64,000 nt of DNA from the NCBI GenBank assembly GCA_023407175.1, contig JAEYMU010000007.1, forward strand, positions 33,982 to 97,981. Direction: 5' to 3'. A program made the position numbers and the translations under genes. How positions within the stretch are numbered: the stretch's first letter is position 1; the number at the start of each line of letters is the position of its first letter. The stretch comes from Bacillota bacterium (GTDB lineage: Bacteria > Bacillota_A > Clostridia > Lachnospirales > Lachnospiraceae). Below are positions 1-9,260 of this stretch, in pieces. The notes under the pieces are model-generated. The model worked only from the letters and a program-made list of their open reading frames with translations. It was not told the DNA's origin and made no database searches.

Positions 1-35
1 AGTATCACTCGAAAGCATCGTAAAATAGCTTTCAT
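1..35 (-). CDS. Start of an unknown gene leaving the window (partial)
   Basis: A GGGAGGT ribosome site on the minus strand lies about seven bases before an ATG, and the frame stays open for 11 codons (MKAILRCFRVI) to the window edge. Too little is visible to name a function. The next gene on the plus strand starts about 250 bases away, so the two are divergent. Confidence 0.35.
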   Translation of the reverse strand, partial: MKAILRCFRVI

Positions 36-221
36 TCCATACCTCCCGTTCCAATTAAATCAGAAATCATTAAAGTGTTCTCAAAATTTTGTTCCATTAT
101 TTTGTTTCCATTATTTTCTTTATTATAATACACTTTTTCACATTATGCTACATTTATTTACACCATTCTACACTGTACAACAAGGCTTCCTGCCTTGCCA
201 GGATTTGATTTCATAAACCAC

Positions 222-249
222 TTGCAAAATCAGGAATATAAGATACAAT
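222..249 (+). promoter_or_regulatory. Probable promoter of the ABC-F gene
   Basis: TTGCAA, 16 bases, then TACAAT, ending about 43 bases before the ATG at 292. The rest of 36-291 is AT-rich, with one small hairpin (CAAGG/CCTTG near 181-197). Confidence 0.4.
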
Positions 250-291
250 AGTAATGTCGATTATAATTTGGAAGTGTTCAGGAGGTTATAC

Positions 292-1938
292 ATGATTCAG
301 GCAGCTAACGTAACTCTTAGATTAGGAAAACGGGCATTGTTCGAGGATGTAAACATCAAGTTTACCGAGGGCAACTGCTACGGATTGATTGGTGCCAATG
401 GTGCCGGTAAATCCACTTTTCTCAAAATATTAAACGGGCAGATTGAGCCAAGCAAAGGTGAGGTCATCATCACACCAGGACAGAGATTATCCTTCCTGCA
501 GCAGGACCATTTCAAATATGATGCATATGAAGTTCTTGATACAGTAATCATGGGCAATAAACGTCTTTATGAAATTATGAAGGAAAAGGAAGTCATCTAT
601 GCGAAGGAGGACTTCACGGAAGCGGACGGTATCCGGGCCAGCGAGCTGGAGGGTGAATTTGCCGCAATGGACGGCTGGGAGGCTGAATCAAACGCCGCCA
701 CCCTGCTGAATGGACTTGGTATTGAAACTGAGCTTCATTATAAGAAAATGAGTGAGCTAAACGGCTCCGAGAAGGTTAAGGTTCTGCTTGCCCAGGCCCT
801 TTTCGGCAACCCGGATATTCTGCTGCTCGATGAGCCAACCAACCACCTCGATCTGGAGGCGATCCGTTGGCTGGAGGAGTTCTTAATTAATTTTGAAAAT
901 ACTGTAATCGTTGTATCCCATGACCGTTATTTCTTAAATAAGGTATGTACCCATATTGCGGATATTGATTACGCTAAAATTCAGCTATACTCCGGTAACT
1001 ATGATTTCTGGTATGAATCCAGCCAGCTGATGGTTAAGCAGATGAAGGAGGCCAACAAGAAGAAAGAAGAGAAAATAAAGGAGCTGCAGGAATTCATCCA
1101 GCGTTTCTCCGCCAATGCCTCCAAATCCAAGCAGGCTACCTCCCGTAAGCGTGCACTTGAGAAAATCGAGCTGGATGAAATACGTCCCTCCAGCAGAAAA
1201 TATCCCTATATTGATTTTAGACCCAGCAGGGAAATCGGTAACGAGGTGCTTACCGTTGAAAATCTCTCAAAGACGATTGACGGAGTCAAGGTACTGGATA
1301 AAATCTCTTTCATTGTAGGCAGAGAGGATAAGATTGCATTTGTCGGCCCGAATACCGCTGCTACCACCACTCTGTTCAAGATATTGGCAGGTGAGCTGGA
1401 GCCGGATGAAGGAAATTATAAATGGGGGATTACCACAAATGTATCCTATTTCCCCAAGGATAACACCAAGCTCTTTGCAGGGGATGAAACTATTGTTGAT
1501 TTCCTGATGCCCTTCTCTCCCGAGAAGGATGTTACCTATGTGCGCGGCTTCATGGGCAGAATGCTGTTTGCCGGTGAGGAAGGCTCCAAGAAGGTTAACG
1601 TTCTCTCCGGTGGTGAGCGGGTACGTGTCATGCTGTCCAAGATGATGATTGCAGGCGCCAATGTATTAATTCTTGACGAGCCTACCAACCACCTGGATAT
1701 GGAATCCATCACCGCCTTGAATAACGGCCTGATTAAGTTCCCGGGAGTCGCACTGTTTACCTCTCCCGATCATCAGTTCATCCAGACTACTGCAAACCGG
1801 ATTATGGAAATTATAAATGGTCATCTGATCGATAAGGTAACCTCCTACGATGAATATCTGGAAAGTGATGAGATGGCAAGAAAGAGACAGATCAGCCAGT
1901 TTGACACCGAGGATGAAGGAGATATGATAGAAGAATAG
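292..1938 (+). CDS. ABC-F family ATPase with degenerate second Walker A
   Basis: A 548-residue soluble protein with two ABC ATPase domains and no membrane segments, as in the ABC-F family (EttA/YbiT/Uup-like) that acts on the ribosome. The start is the ATG at 292, eight bases after AGGAGG; an upstream in-frame ATG at 268 lacks this spacing. The first domain has GANGAGKST and a weak signature LNGSE. The second has an intact signature LSGGE and LDEPTNH Walker B in both domains, but its Walker A reads GPNTAATTTLF, so the P-loop Gly and Lys are replaced. The inter-domain linker (about residues 235-300) is Lys/Glu-rich, as expected. It could be a housekeeping factor or, less likely, a resistance factor; no antibiotic gene is nearby. 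Confidence 0.85.
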   Translation: MIQAANVTLRLGKRALFEDVNIKFTEGNCYGLIGANGAGKSTFLKILNGQIEPSKGEVIITPGQRLSFLQQDHFKYDAYEVLDTVIMGNKRLYEIMKEKEVIYAKEDFTEADGIRASELEGEFAAMDGWEAESNAATLLNGLGIETELHYKKMSELNGSEKVKVLLAQALFGNPDILLLDEPTNHLDLEAIRWLEEFLINFENTVIVVSHDRYFLNKVCTHIADIDYAKIQLYSGNYDFWYESSQLMVKQMKEANKKKEEKIKELQEFIQRFSANASKSKQATSRKRALEKIELDEIRPSSRKYPYIDFRPSREIGNEVLTVENLSKTIDGVKVLDKISFIVGREDKIAFVGPNTAATTTLFKILAGELEPDEGNYKWGITTNVSYFPKDNTKLFAGDETIVDFLMPFSPEKDVTYVRGFMGRMLFAGEEGSKKVNVLSGGERVRVMLSKMMIAGANVLILDEPTNHLDMESITALNNGLIKFPGVALFTSPDHQFIQTTANRIMEIINGHLIDKVTSYDEYLESDEMARKRQISQFDTEDEGDMIEE

Positions 1939-1972
1939 GAAGATAAGTTCCAGCAGAATGGAGATTTCAATT

Positions 1973-2713
1973 ATGAAAAAGCTGTCCGCTTTTACCTTTA
2001 AGCATTTATCTGCTATTATTTTTATTATCATATATCTTATTACAGTAGGCCGGCATGTCGTCAGCGACAACTTTCTGCCTTCCGATCAGCTGTTTATATT
2101 GCTTGCTATCCTGCCCTGCATGCTTTACGGAATTGCCCTTGATTTTATTATGAATAGGGATAACGTTCTTAGCAGAGGCTATCATATATTGATAGCGGCA
2201 CTTCCGGCCGGAATATTCCTGCTGCAGATTCCAAGTGATATTCTGCTGTATTATAATATCGATGACTATGATATATTGAGTTATTTGATGTGGATTTTCC
2301 TGTCCCTGCCGTTATTCCTTATAAGCTTCCACAAAGAGGACTTGAGGCAGCGTACCATACGCTGCCTCAAAGGCCTTGTTGCAATCATAGCTGTATATAT
2401 GTTCCTAACTACACAGACCAGCGAGCTGAATTTTATTCCTGGCGCTGTGTTATATTTTCTGACCTACTTTTTTCTGCTCTTTGCCGCCTCCGGTATTCGG
2501 AAGGCCCCTTACCTTGGAACAGTGCTGGGTATCCTGAATGCCATCGTACTGATGATTATGCGCTATTACCCGTTTACTCCAGATGCCCGTGCAAATGGAT
2601 GGGACTATTATTTTATGTATCAGATGGAGGAGCTAATCCTCATAACTCTGGCTATTTGTATTGTGATTCGCTTATTCGAGACAATTATAGCAAAGCACGT
2701 AAGTGACGATTAA
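1973..2713 (+). CDS. Multi-pass membrane protein of unknown function
   Basis: A 246-residue protein with about eight hydrophobic segments spread over its whole length and short polar loops. I do not recognise a family. The start ATG at 1973 follows GGAG at nine bases; the preceding GCAGAATGGAG string recurs before accA, ilvB and the AraC gene at 56586. It lies 34 bases after the ABC-F gene on the same strand and may be co-transcribed. It converges on the lipoprotein gene at 2765. Confidence 0.7.
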   Translation: MKKLSAFTFKHLSAIIFIIIYLITVGRHVVSDNFLPSDQLFILLAILPCMLYGIALDFIMNRDNVLSRGYHILIAALPAGIFLLQIPSDILLYYNIDDYDILSYLMWIFLSLPLFLISFHKEDLRQRTIRCLKGLVAIIAVYMFLTTQTSELNFIPGAVLYFLTYFFLLFAASGIRKAPYLGTVLGILNAIVLMIMRYYPFTPDARANGWDYYFMYQMEELILITLAICIVIRLFETIIAKHVSDD

Positions 2714-2764
2714 GTCTTTGACACAAGGCTACCGGTGTTGTACGGACAGAATCGTAATTACCGA

Positions 2765-3907
2765 TTACTGTCCGACAGCCTTCCAGTTCAGCCCTCCATC
2801 CTCTGTTTTGCACAGGTATCCGTCTTCATCAAGAGCATATCCATTCAGGTCATCGAGAAAGCATTCATTGCTTACTATTCTATTGCATTCCCCTTCAACC
2901 ACCCAGATGCCTTTGTCAGTCAGACGATAGAGATACTCTGTTTTACTTATTTCCATCTGTCCTACTAACCAAAAGAGCACAATCGTTTTTCCCTGCTTGC
3001 TATCACTTCCATAAAAGGATGGCGCTGATGCCGACATGCTTAAATCAAATTCGTCGTATTCGGAATACTCCTTCGGAAGCTCCGGAAGGTCGGTCATGCT
3101 CCAGGTCCCACCGCCGTCCTCTGTCCGGTAGATATACATGCCATACGGCCCGTAGCTGCTGCAGACAGTCCATCCCTGTTCCGGATCGGAGAAGGAAATA
3201 CCGCCCGGAAAGCCTCCGATTCCGGTGGATACCATTCCCGGAATATTATCCTGACCGCCTTGATCTCCGGTAATCATGGTCCAATTCACTCCGGCATCCG
3301 TGGTTTTATACACTGTCTTAAGCATCTGTCCGGCTCCCGGAGTCGATTCTATCATAAGATATCCATTCTTTGCATCGATAAAATCCATATCATAACTGCC
3401 GACATCGTTTTTAACCCAGCTTAATTCCGAGGTAATGACAACAGAGGTCCAGGTTTTCCCTGAATCCGTAGATGACAGGACATTCGTCCTTTTATTGTAA
3501 TAGGCCACTATATACAGAGTATTTTCATCCACCGCACACATGACTGGGCCAACACCTGACAGGTAATTGTCACCCTGAATGGAATAAACACTCTCCCAGC
3601 TCATTCCTCCATCCGTGGTTTTATAAACCTGGTTATATGAGGCGAGAGCATATCCCGTTTCCATAGACACCATTTGCAATTGAATAAATTTCTTTTGCTC
3701 CGGTGATTCCGAGCTAATCGTAACCGGTGGCAAAGTTATGGACTCCGCAGGCGATACTGTTACAGGCAAGGTCACGGAAGCCTGTGCCGACGAGGTCATA
3801 GAGGCGGCCTGCGCCCCGGCTTCATTTTCCGACTCCTGTGTATCCTTCTTTCCACATCCTGTCAATAAAATCATCCCCGTCAAAAGCAAAATTCCTATTC
3901 TTTTCAT
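2765..3907 (-). CDS. YCF48/BNR-repeat lipoprotein
   Basis: A 380-residue predicted lipoprotein. The N-terminus MKRIGILLLTGMILLTGC is a signal peptide with lipobox LTGC, followed by a Ser/Ala/Thr-rich linker (about residues 20-65). The body has five Asp-box type repeats (for example TTDGGMSW, STDSGKTW, TTDAGVNW, TEDGGGTW, TEDGGLNW), typical of a beta-propeller of the YCF48/sialidase-like type. No catalytic function can be assigned. GGAGG precedes two adjacent ATGs; the second (3907) has the better spacing. Confidence 0.8.
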   Translation of the reverse strand: MKRIGILLLTGMILLTGCGKKDTQESENEAGAQAASMTSSAQASVTLPVTVSPAESITLPPVTISSESPEQKKFIQLQMVSMETGYALASYNQVYKTTDGGMSWESVYSIQGDNYLSGVGPVMCAVDENTLYIVAYYNKRTNVLSSTDSGKTWTSVVITSELSWVKNDVGSYDMDFIDAKNGYLMIESTPGAGQMLKTVYKTTDAGVNWTMITGDQGGQDNIPGMVSTGIGGFPGGISFSDPEQGWTVCSSYGPYGMYIYRTEDGGGTWSMTDLPELPKEYSEYDEFDLSMSASAPSFYGSDSKQGKTIVLFWLVGQMEISKTEYLYRLTDKGIWVVEGECNRIVSNECFLDDLNGYALDEDGYLCKTEDGGLNWKAVGQ

Positions 3908-4078
3908 CATTTTCCTCCCGGAGCATGTCTGATACGCCCCTATTCCGTCGCTGGCGGCAAAGTCCTGTACTTAATAAAAATATACTATAATTCATTCTAA
4001 CATGCATTTCCAATTCTGCAACAGGAAAAACTGTCTTGAATATTATAATCCATGAGTATAATTGCAGGAGCGGTGGCC

Positions 4079-4927
4079 ATGCCTAATCCAAGAAATGCAA
4101 AGCCTGAATTATCAAGACCAAATTACGTTCCGATCATAAAAAGCAACGATATCTACTATGGCGGAAGTCAGATGTGGTTTCCTGCAAACCATGTGTTCAG
4201 TAAGGACTATATTCTTCACAACTATGGCTGCGGTACAATAGCAACTGCAGATTTATTCCTATACCTTGCTTTGAAAAGCAGTATTTACCGAAGTCTCGAA
4301 ACTGAAATCGCCTTTCGCGGAAGTACTCTTATTTATCATGAAAACTATGAGGCTTATGTCCGTACAGTCAATAACCAATATACGAAAACCAGACGTTTTC
4401 TGGCTGTCTTTGGAACAAGGATTGCCCATGTCATCAATGAGTATTCGGATTCCTACGGCTTTGGCTATAAAGCCTCCTGGAAAACCGGGCTAAGCTATTA
4501 CGATATGCTGGAAATGATGGAGGAAATGCTGCTACAGGATATCCCCGTTATTCTTTCCATCGGACCGAACACGCCTAAGTTTTGGGGCCACAAGGGTGTT
4601 CCCTTTTATATCATTCGGGAAATCGAGTACCCTCCTGTGAAACAGCCTGCTGCAGATGAAGCTGCTCCTTCTGACACACCGGCTGCTGCACCTGAAAAAA
4701 AGGATGATAGTAAAAAGCCTTATTATTACAAGACAGTGGTGCCTGAGGTTCACGGTCATTATGTCACAGTGACCGGAGTGATCAAGGACGATATAACTAA
4801 CCGGATTATGCTCAAAATCTCCTCCTGGGGAAAGCAGTATTATATCAATTACGAAGAATACCGGGATTATATCGACACTGCTGGGGATCATATCACCTCC
4901 AGTATTGTAAGGATTAAGAAATCATAA
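4079..4927 (+). CDS. Papain-like C39-type cysteine peptidase family protein
   Basis: A 282-residue protein with the order seen in C39-like peptidases: a YGCGTIA segment near the N-terminus (candidate nucleophile Cys), HGHYVTVTGV near residue 235 (candidate His), then SSWGK where an Asn/Asp often completes the triad. An Ala/Pro/Lys-rich insert (about residues 190-213) separates the halves. No signal peptide or membrane segment is visible. The ATG at 4079 is chosen over 4052 because GCAGGAG lies eight bases before it. It could be a peptidase or a non-catalytic relative; the family call rests on pattern only. Confidence 0.6.
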   Translation: MPNPRNAKPELSRPNYVPIIKSNDIYYGGSQMWFPANHVFSKDYILHNYGCGTIATADLFLYLALKSSIYRSLETEIAFRGSTLIYHENYEAYVRTVNNQYTKTRRFLAVFGTRIAHVINEYSDSYGFGYKASWKTGLSYYDMLEMMEEMLLQDIPVILSIGPNTPKFWGHKGVPFYIIREIEYPPVKQPAADEAAPSDTPAAAPEKKDDSKKPYYYKTVVPEVHGHYVTVTGVIKDDITNRIMLKISSWGKQYYINYEEYRDYIDTAGDHITSSIVRIKKS

Positions 4928-4933
4928 AGAGAA

Positions 4934-4976
4934 AAAAATCACCTCTACACTCATTGTGAAGTGTATGGTGATTTTT
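4934..4976. terminator. Bidirectional terminator between the C39-like gene and accA
   Basis: AAAAATCACC pairs with GGTGATTTTT, and inside it TACACT pairs with AGTGTA. The A and T tracts on both sides let it serve both converging genes. Confidence 0.85.
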
Positions 4977-5007
4977 ATTATCCATATATATTAGGAGCAG
5001 CTTTCAG

Positions 5008-5793
5008 CTACATCCTTCTGAACTTCTGATACCTCTTGTCAAGCAGCTCTCCGGTATCAAGCTTCGTCAAAAGCTGTAAATCCTCTTGCAGCACCGCCTT
5101 AATGTTCTTCGCCATCTGGTCATAATCGTTATGTGCTCCGCCCTTTGGCTCCGGTATCACACCGTCGACAATTCCAAATTGCAGTAGGTCCTGAGCGGTC
5201 AGCTTCATGTCGGCAGCCGCCTGCTCTGCCTTACTGGAATCCTTATAGAGTATGCTTGCAAAGCCCTCCGGGGAAAGAATCGCATAGATGGAATGCTCCA
5301 GCATATATACCTTATCTGCAATTCCCAGTGCCAAGGCCCCTCCGCTGCCTCCCTCCGAGATTACAACGGATATGATCGGAGTTTTCAGCAGCATCATCTC
5401 CGCCAGATTTGATGCAATTGCCTCACCCTGACCTCTTTCTTCCGCACCGATTCCGCAGAATGCTCCCGGTGTATCAATAAAGCAGATAATGGGCCGCTGG
5501 AATTTCTCTGCCTGCTTCATCAAACGCAAGGCCTTCCGATACCCTTCCGGATGCGGCATGGAGAAATTCCTTGTTATATTCTCCTTCGTATTCCTGCCCT
5601 TCTGCTGCGCGATAACAGTAACAGGAAGGTCTCCAAAGAAGGCCACACCTCCGACAATCGCCTGGTCATCCCCATAGTATCGGTCACCATGCAGCTCCAG
5701 AAAATTGTCAAAAATTTTTTCGATATAATCAAGTCCCGTGGGTCTTACCGGCATACGGGCTAATTTTACTTTTTCCCAGGGTGTCAAACTCAT
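5008..5793 (-). CDS. accA: Acetyl-CoA carboxylase carboxyltransferase subunit alpha
   Basis: A 261-residue alpha subunit of the carboxyltransferase that moves the carboxyl group from carboxybiotin to acetyl-CoA, giving malonyl-CoA. The region [13 protein letters not shown], the segment [18 protein letters not shown] and the glycine-rich [15 protein letters not shown] are characteristic. The ATG at 5793 is used because GGAG lies eight bases upstream; an earlier ATG adds seven residues. It is the last gene of the fab-acc operon and follows accD by about 70 bases. That gap holds a repeat also found before ilvB. Confidence 0.95.
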   Translation of the reverse strand: MSLTPWEKVKLARMPVRPTGLDYIEKIFDNFLELHGDRYYGDDQAIVGGVAFFGDLPVTVIAQQKGRNTKENITRNFSMPHPEGYRKALRLMKQAEKFQRPIICFIDTPGAFCGIGAEERGQGEAIASNLAEMMLLKTPIISVVISEGGSGGALALGIADKVYMLEHSIYAILSPEGFASILYKDSSKAEQAAADMKLTAQDLLQFGIVDGVIPEPKGGAHNDYDQMAKNIKAVLQEDLQLLTKLDTGELLDKRYQKFRRM

Positions 5794-5799
5794 GATAAA

Positions 5800-5845
5800 T
5801 CTCCATTCTGCCAAGAATCCTTAAATTTGGGCGTCAGCACAATAT
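5800..5845 (-). repeat. Ribosome-site-bearing intergenic repeat, copy before accA
   Basis: The minus strand from 5845 to 5800 closely matches the minus strand from 24270 to 24223 before ilvB. Both read TTGT, CTGAC, CCCAAATTTA, then GCAGAATGGAGA and the start codon. The matched length is about 45 bases. Confidence 0.7.
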
Positions 5846-5863
5846 TTGCAAAGAGACTCTATG

Positions 5864-6778
5864 CTAATGCTGCTCCTGACCGACTTCATCTACATTTGTA
5901 GCTGCTGTAGAATGCAGCTTAATCAGCATACCAAGGGTCTCCTTCATCTGGTCACGGGGCACAATGCGGTCCACAAAGCCATGCTCCAGCAGGAATTCTG
6001 CCTTCTGGAAGCCCTCCGGAAGCTTCTGCCCTATGGTTTGTGCAATTACTCTTGGCCCTGCAAAGCCGATTAATGCTTCCGGCTCGGCGAGGATAATGTC
6101 TCCCAGCATCGCAAAGCTTGCCGTAACTCCACCGGTCGTGGGATCGGTAAGTACGGTTATATAAAGCAGACCTGCCTCACTATGCTTTGCCACGGCTGCA
6201 CTTACCTTGGCCATCTGCATCAGGGAGAAAATTCCCTCCTGCATTCTTGCTCCGCCTGAGGCGGTGAAAATGATAACAGGAAGTCCTTCTCTCGTCGCCT
6301 GCTCAAAGAGCCTTGCCAGCTTCTCGCCGATTGTCGTACCCATACTGCCCATGAAAAAGGAAGCATCCATTACGCCAAGCATTACAGGAAGTCCATTAAT
6401 CCTGCCTTTACCGGTGACCGCACCGTCCACGAGTCCGGTCTGGGTCTGGGTCTTAACCAGCTTATCCCCATAGCCCGGAAAGCTCAAAGGATCCCTTGTG
6501 GACATCTGAGCATCGAATTCCTGCCATAGCCCGTCATCCAGTATCATTGTAAAACGCTCGTTTGCGGATATTTTAAAATTATAACCGCATTCATCACAGC
6601 GCTTGAAATTCTTAAGCAGAAGCCGGGTATAAATTACCTTACCGCATTTTGGGCATTTTGTCATAATCCCTTGGGGTACATTCGGGCGCTCCTCCTCCGG
6701 CGGCTGATTATCCTGGGGCTGGGCACGATATATATTCGTTGTCGCATAATGCTTTCTACTAAATGGATTTGTTCTCAT
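5864..6778 (-). CDS. accD: Acetyl-CoA carboxylase carboxyltransferase subunit beta
   Basis: A 304-residue beta subunit of the carboxyltransferase. A zinc ribbon (CPKCGK ... CDECGYNF, Cys-x2-Cys-x15-Cys-x2-Cys) lies near residues 40-65, then the crotonase-like domain with GGARMQEG and DPTTGGV. The protein pairs with AccA. The start ATG at 6778 follows GGGGTG; this ribosome site is part of a palindromic repeat (6781-6850), so the repeat appears to supply the initiation signal. The gene lies between accC and accA in the operon. Confidence 0.95.
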   Translation of the reverse strand: MRTNPFSRKHYATTNIYRAQPQDNQPPEEERPNVPQGIMTKCPKCGKVIYTRLLLKNFKRCDECGYNFKISANERFTMILDDGLWQEFDAQMSTRDPLSFPGYGDKLVKTQTQTGLVDGAVTGKGRINGLPVMLGVMDASFFMGSMGTTIGEKLARLFEQATREGLPVIIFTASGGARMQEGIFSLMQMAKVSAAVAKHSEAGLLYITVLTDPTTGGVTASFAMLGDIILAEPEALIGFAGPRVIAQTIGQKLPEGFQKAEFLLEHGFVDRIVPRDQMKETLGMLIKLHSTAATNVDEVGQEQH

Positions 6779-6780
6779 AT

Positions 6781-6850
6781 TCACACCCCTGCATATCACA
6801 AGCTTGCTTGTGATATTGCATCAATAAATAGTTTGAAAGGTACTTTCAGA
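6781..6850 (-). repeat. Palindromic intergenic repeat, copy upstream of accD
   Basis: Two hairpins (TATCACAAG...CTTGTGATA and CTGAAAGTACCTTTCAAA) joined by CTATTTATTGA. A near-identical copy in the opposite orientation lies at 21071-21145. It is inside the accC-accD gap. Confidence 0.8.
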
Positions 6851-6919
6851 CTTTCCTCTTATCCCACTGCCAGAGGCGGCACAAAATATGATGAAAGAAG
6901 CTAATCTTTCTAAATCTTT

Positions 6920-8251
6920 CTATTTTGTCTCGATTAAGCCTGTATGATAATGGCCGGAGATTATTTCCTCACGTTCCAGCAAATCATACTGATATTCCAC
7001 ATTGGTCTCAATTCCGTCAATAATCAGCTCAGACAATGCTCTTTTCATCCTTGCGATGGCCTCCTGCCTGTCGCTGCCGTAGGCTATGACCTTGGCAAGC
7101 ATGGAATCGTAACAGGCGGGTACCAGATAGCCCGGATAAAGCGCGCTGTCTACACGAACTCCATAGCCACCGGGAAACAGGACATTTTCCACACGACCCG
7201 GACACGGCATAAAATTCTTCGCAGGGTCCTCCGCATTAATACGGCATTCGATGGCATGGCCTTTAAACTCTATGTTCTCCTGACGGTAGGGCATTGGCTC
7301 ACCTGCCGCAATACATATCTGTGCCTTTATCATATCAATTCCGGTCACCATCTCGGTTACAGGATGCTCTACCTGAATCCGGGTGTTCATCTCCATGAAG
7401 TAGTATTCTCCCCGGTCATACAGGAATTCTATCGTTCCCGCATTAACATAACCGGTTGCTTTGGCAGCCTTGACCGCAGCCGTACCCATCTTCTTTCGAA
7501 GCTCAGGAGTCATGATGGCGGAAGGGGATTCCTCCATCATCTTCTGATTTCTCCTTTGCACCGAGCAGTCTCTTTCCCCCAGATGAACCACATTGCCGTG
7601 GCTGTCGGCAAGTATCTGAAATTCAATATGCTTTGGGTTTATAATCAATTTCTCGATGTATACCTTGTCATCTGCAAATGCCGCTTTTGCCTCTGCCTTA
7701 GCCGCGTTGTATGATTTCTCCAGCTCCTCTTCTTTAAATACCGCTCTCATTCCCTTACCGCCGCCGCCGGCACTTGCCTTTATCATAACAGGATAACCTA
7801 TTTTCTTGGCCAGCAGCAGTGCTTCCTTTATGCTCTCCACCTCACCGTCAGAACCGGGAACCACAGGTACTCCTGCTTTCTGCATCGTTTCACGGGCCTT
7901 GGATTTATTGCCGAGCAGATCGATTGTATCTGCCTTCGGTCCGATAAAGGTTATATTACAATCCTCACACATTCTGGCAAAGGAGCTGTTTTCTGACAGA
8001 AAGCCAAATCCAGGATGAATCGCCGTTGCACCGGTAAGCACCGTTGCACTGATGATATTCTGTATATTCAGATAACTGTCCTTGGATTTTGCCGGCCCGA
8101 TACATACTGCCTCATCCGCAAGCATTACATGAAGTGCCTCTTTGTCTGCTTCTGAATAGACTGCAACCGTATCAATGCCCATTTCTTTACAGGCACGGAT
8201 AATTCTGACCGCGATCTCACCACGGTTTGCGATCAATATTTTTTTGAACAT
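6920..8251 (-). CDS. accC: Biotin carboxylase subunit of acetyl-CoA carboxylase
   Basis: A 443-residue biotin carboxylase, close to the family's usual 445-450. It carboxylates biotin on AccB using ATP and bicarbonate. It has the ATP-grasp glycine loop KASAGGGGKGMR, the EKLI and HIEFQ segments, RDCSVQRRNQK and the catalytic EMNTRIQVEHPVTE. The start ATG at 8251 follows AAGGAGAT. It is read from fabZ onward within the fab-acc operon, 24 bases after fabZ. Confidence 0.97.
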   Translation of the reverse strand: MFKKILIANRGEIAVRIIRACKEMGIDTVAVYSEADKEALHVMLADEAVCIGPAKSKDSYLNIQNIISATVLTGATAIHPGFGFLSENSSFARMCEDCNITFIGPKADTIDLLGNKSKARETMQKAGVPVVPGSDGEVESIKEALLLAKKIGYPVMIKASAGGGGKGMRAVFKEEELEKSYNAAKAEAKAAFADDKVYIEKLIINPKHIEFQILADSHGNVVHLGERDCSVQRRNQKMMEESPSAIMTPELRKKMGTAAVKAAKATGYVNAGTIEFLYDRGEYYFMEMNTRIQVEHPVTEMVTGIDMIKAQICIAAGEPMPYRQENIEFKGHAIECRINAEDPAKNFMPCPGRVENVLFPGGYGVRVDSALYPGYLVPACYDSMLAKVIAYGSDRQEAIARMKRALSELIIDGIETNVEYQYDLLEREEIISGHYHTGLIETK

Positions 8252-8275
8252 GAATGATCTCCTTATAAATTATGC

Positions 8276-8701
8276 TTATTGCCCGATTGCAAAGGTAAGG
8301 ATCGCTTCCACGGCAACCTTGCCTTCCAGCAAGGCCTTCGCTGTTCCCACACCAAAGCTTCCCTTACTTTTTGTAATCTCAACGTCCAGAGTCAGCACAT
8401 CTCCCGGAATTACCTGACGTTTGAATTTAACCTTATCAATTCCTCCAAAAAATACGATCTTGCCTTCATTTCCAGGGACCGACAGCATACAAAGCGCCCC
8501 CATCTGGGCCAGAGCTTCAAGAATAAGTACACCGGGCATAACTGCTTTCCCAGGAAAATGTCCCTGAAAAAAGGGTTCATTCATCGATACACATTTTTTA
8601 CCCACAGCTCTGACACCCGGCTCCAGCTCCTCCACCCTGTCAACTAATAGAAAAGGTGGCCTGTGAGGCAGTATTTTCTGGATTTCATCACTATTTAACA
8701 T
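8276..8701 (-). CDS. fabZ: 3-hydroxyacyl-ACP dehydratase FabZ
   Basis: A 141-residue hot-dog fold dehydratase that removes water from 3-hydroxyacyl-ACP during elongation. The segment ILPHRPPFLLVDRV and the active site HFPGKAVMPGVLILEALAQ (His and Glu) are clear. The length is normal. It lies between accB and accC. No fabA/fabM-like gene for unsaturated fatty acids is visible in the operon. Confidence 0.96.
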   Translation of the reverse strand: MLNSDEIQKILPHRPPFLLVDRVEELEPGVRAVGKKCVSMNEPFFQGHFPGKAVMPGVLILEALAQMGALCMLSVPGNEGKIVFFGGIDKVKFKRQVIPGDVLTLDVEITKSKGSFGVGTAKALLEGKVAVEAILTFAIGQ

Positions 8702-8730
8702 TGCAATCCCTCTTTCACCGCAAAATAAAA

Positions 8731-9258
8731 CTACTTTACCAGGAACAAAGGCTGGCCAAATTCCACCATTTGCTCGTTATTAACCATCACCTTGATGATT
8801 TCACCGTCATGCTCACTTTCAATTTCATTCATCAGCTTCATGGCCTCAATGATACAAACCGTCTGCCCCTTCTTTACCTTATCTCCCACCTTAACAAAGG
8901 CCGGCTTATCCGGTGATTGGGATGCATAGAAGGTTCCAACCATCGGAGATACAATTTTTAAGGAATTAACCTCCTCGGCCTGTTTATCGGCTGCCTTAGA
9001 AACGTTCTCGGCTGGCTGGGCCGCTCCCGTATCCGTCTGGCCCATCTGTACCGGCTGTAATAACGGCGAGGCCTGCAGCATTTGATTAACCGGATATACC
9101 GAAGTCATAGGAATTGGAGGAATGGCCGGCTGAGTAAGTGTTACAACCTTTCCCTCCTTTTCCATACAAATCTTTACGCCCTCTTCTTCTATCTCTAACT
9201 TTGTCAGATCAGTATGATTCATTTCCTTCATTAAGTTAATAATTGCTTTATAGTCCAC
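8731..9258 (-). CDS. accB: Biotin carboxyl carrier protein of acetyl-CoA carboxylase
   Basis: A 175-residue biotin carrier. The N-terminal helical part (residues 1-35) is followed by a Pro/Ala/Gln-rich linker (about 40-95) and a C-terminal biotinyl domain with EAMKLMNEIES, where the Lys is the biotinylation site. The GGAGGT ribosome site lies inside the last codons of fabF, so the two genes are probably translationally linked. Confidence 0.96.
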   Translation of the reverse strand: MDYKAIINLMKEMNHTDLTKLEIEEEGVKICMEKEGKVVTLTQPAIPPIPMTSVYPVNQMLQASPLLQPVQMGQTDTGAAQPAENVSKAADKQAEEVNSLKIVSPMVGTFYASQSPDKPAFVKVGDKVKKGQTVCIIEAMKLMNEIESEHDGEIIKVMVNNEQMVEFGQPLFLVK

Positions 9259-9260
9259 GG

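Noticed and set aside
1666..2070. Minus-strand 134-residue ORF
   Set aside because: Antisense to the ABC-F end and the membrane gene; no ribosome site.
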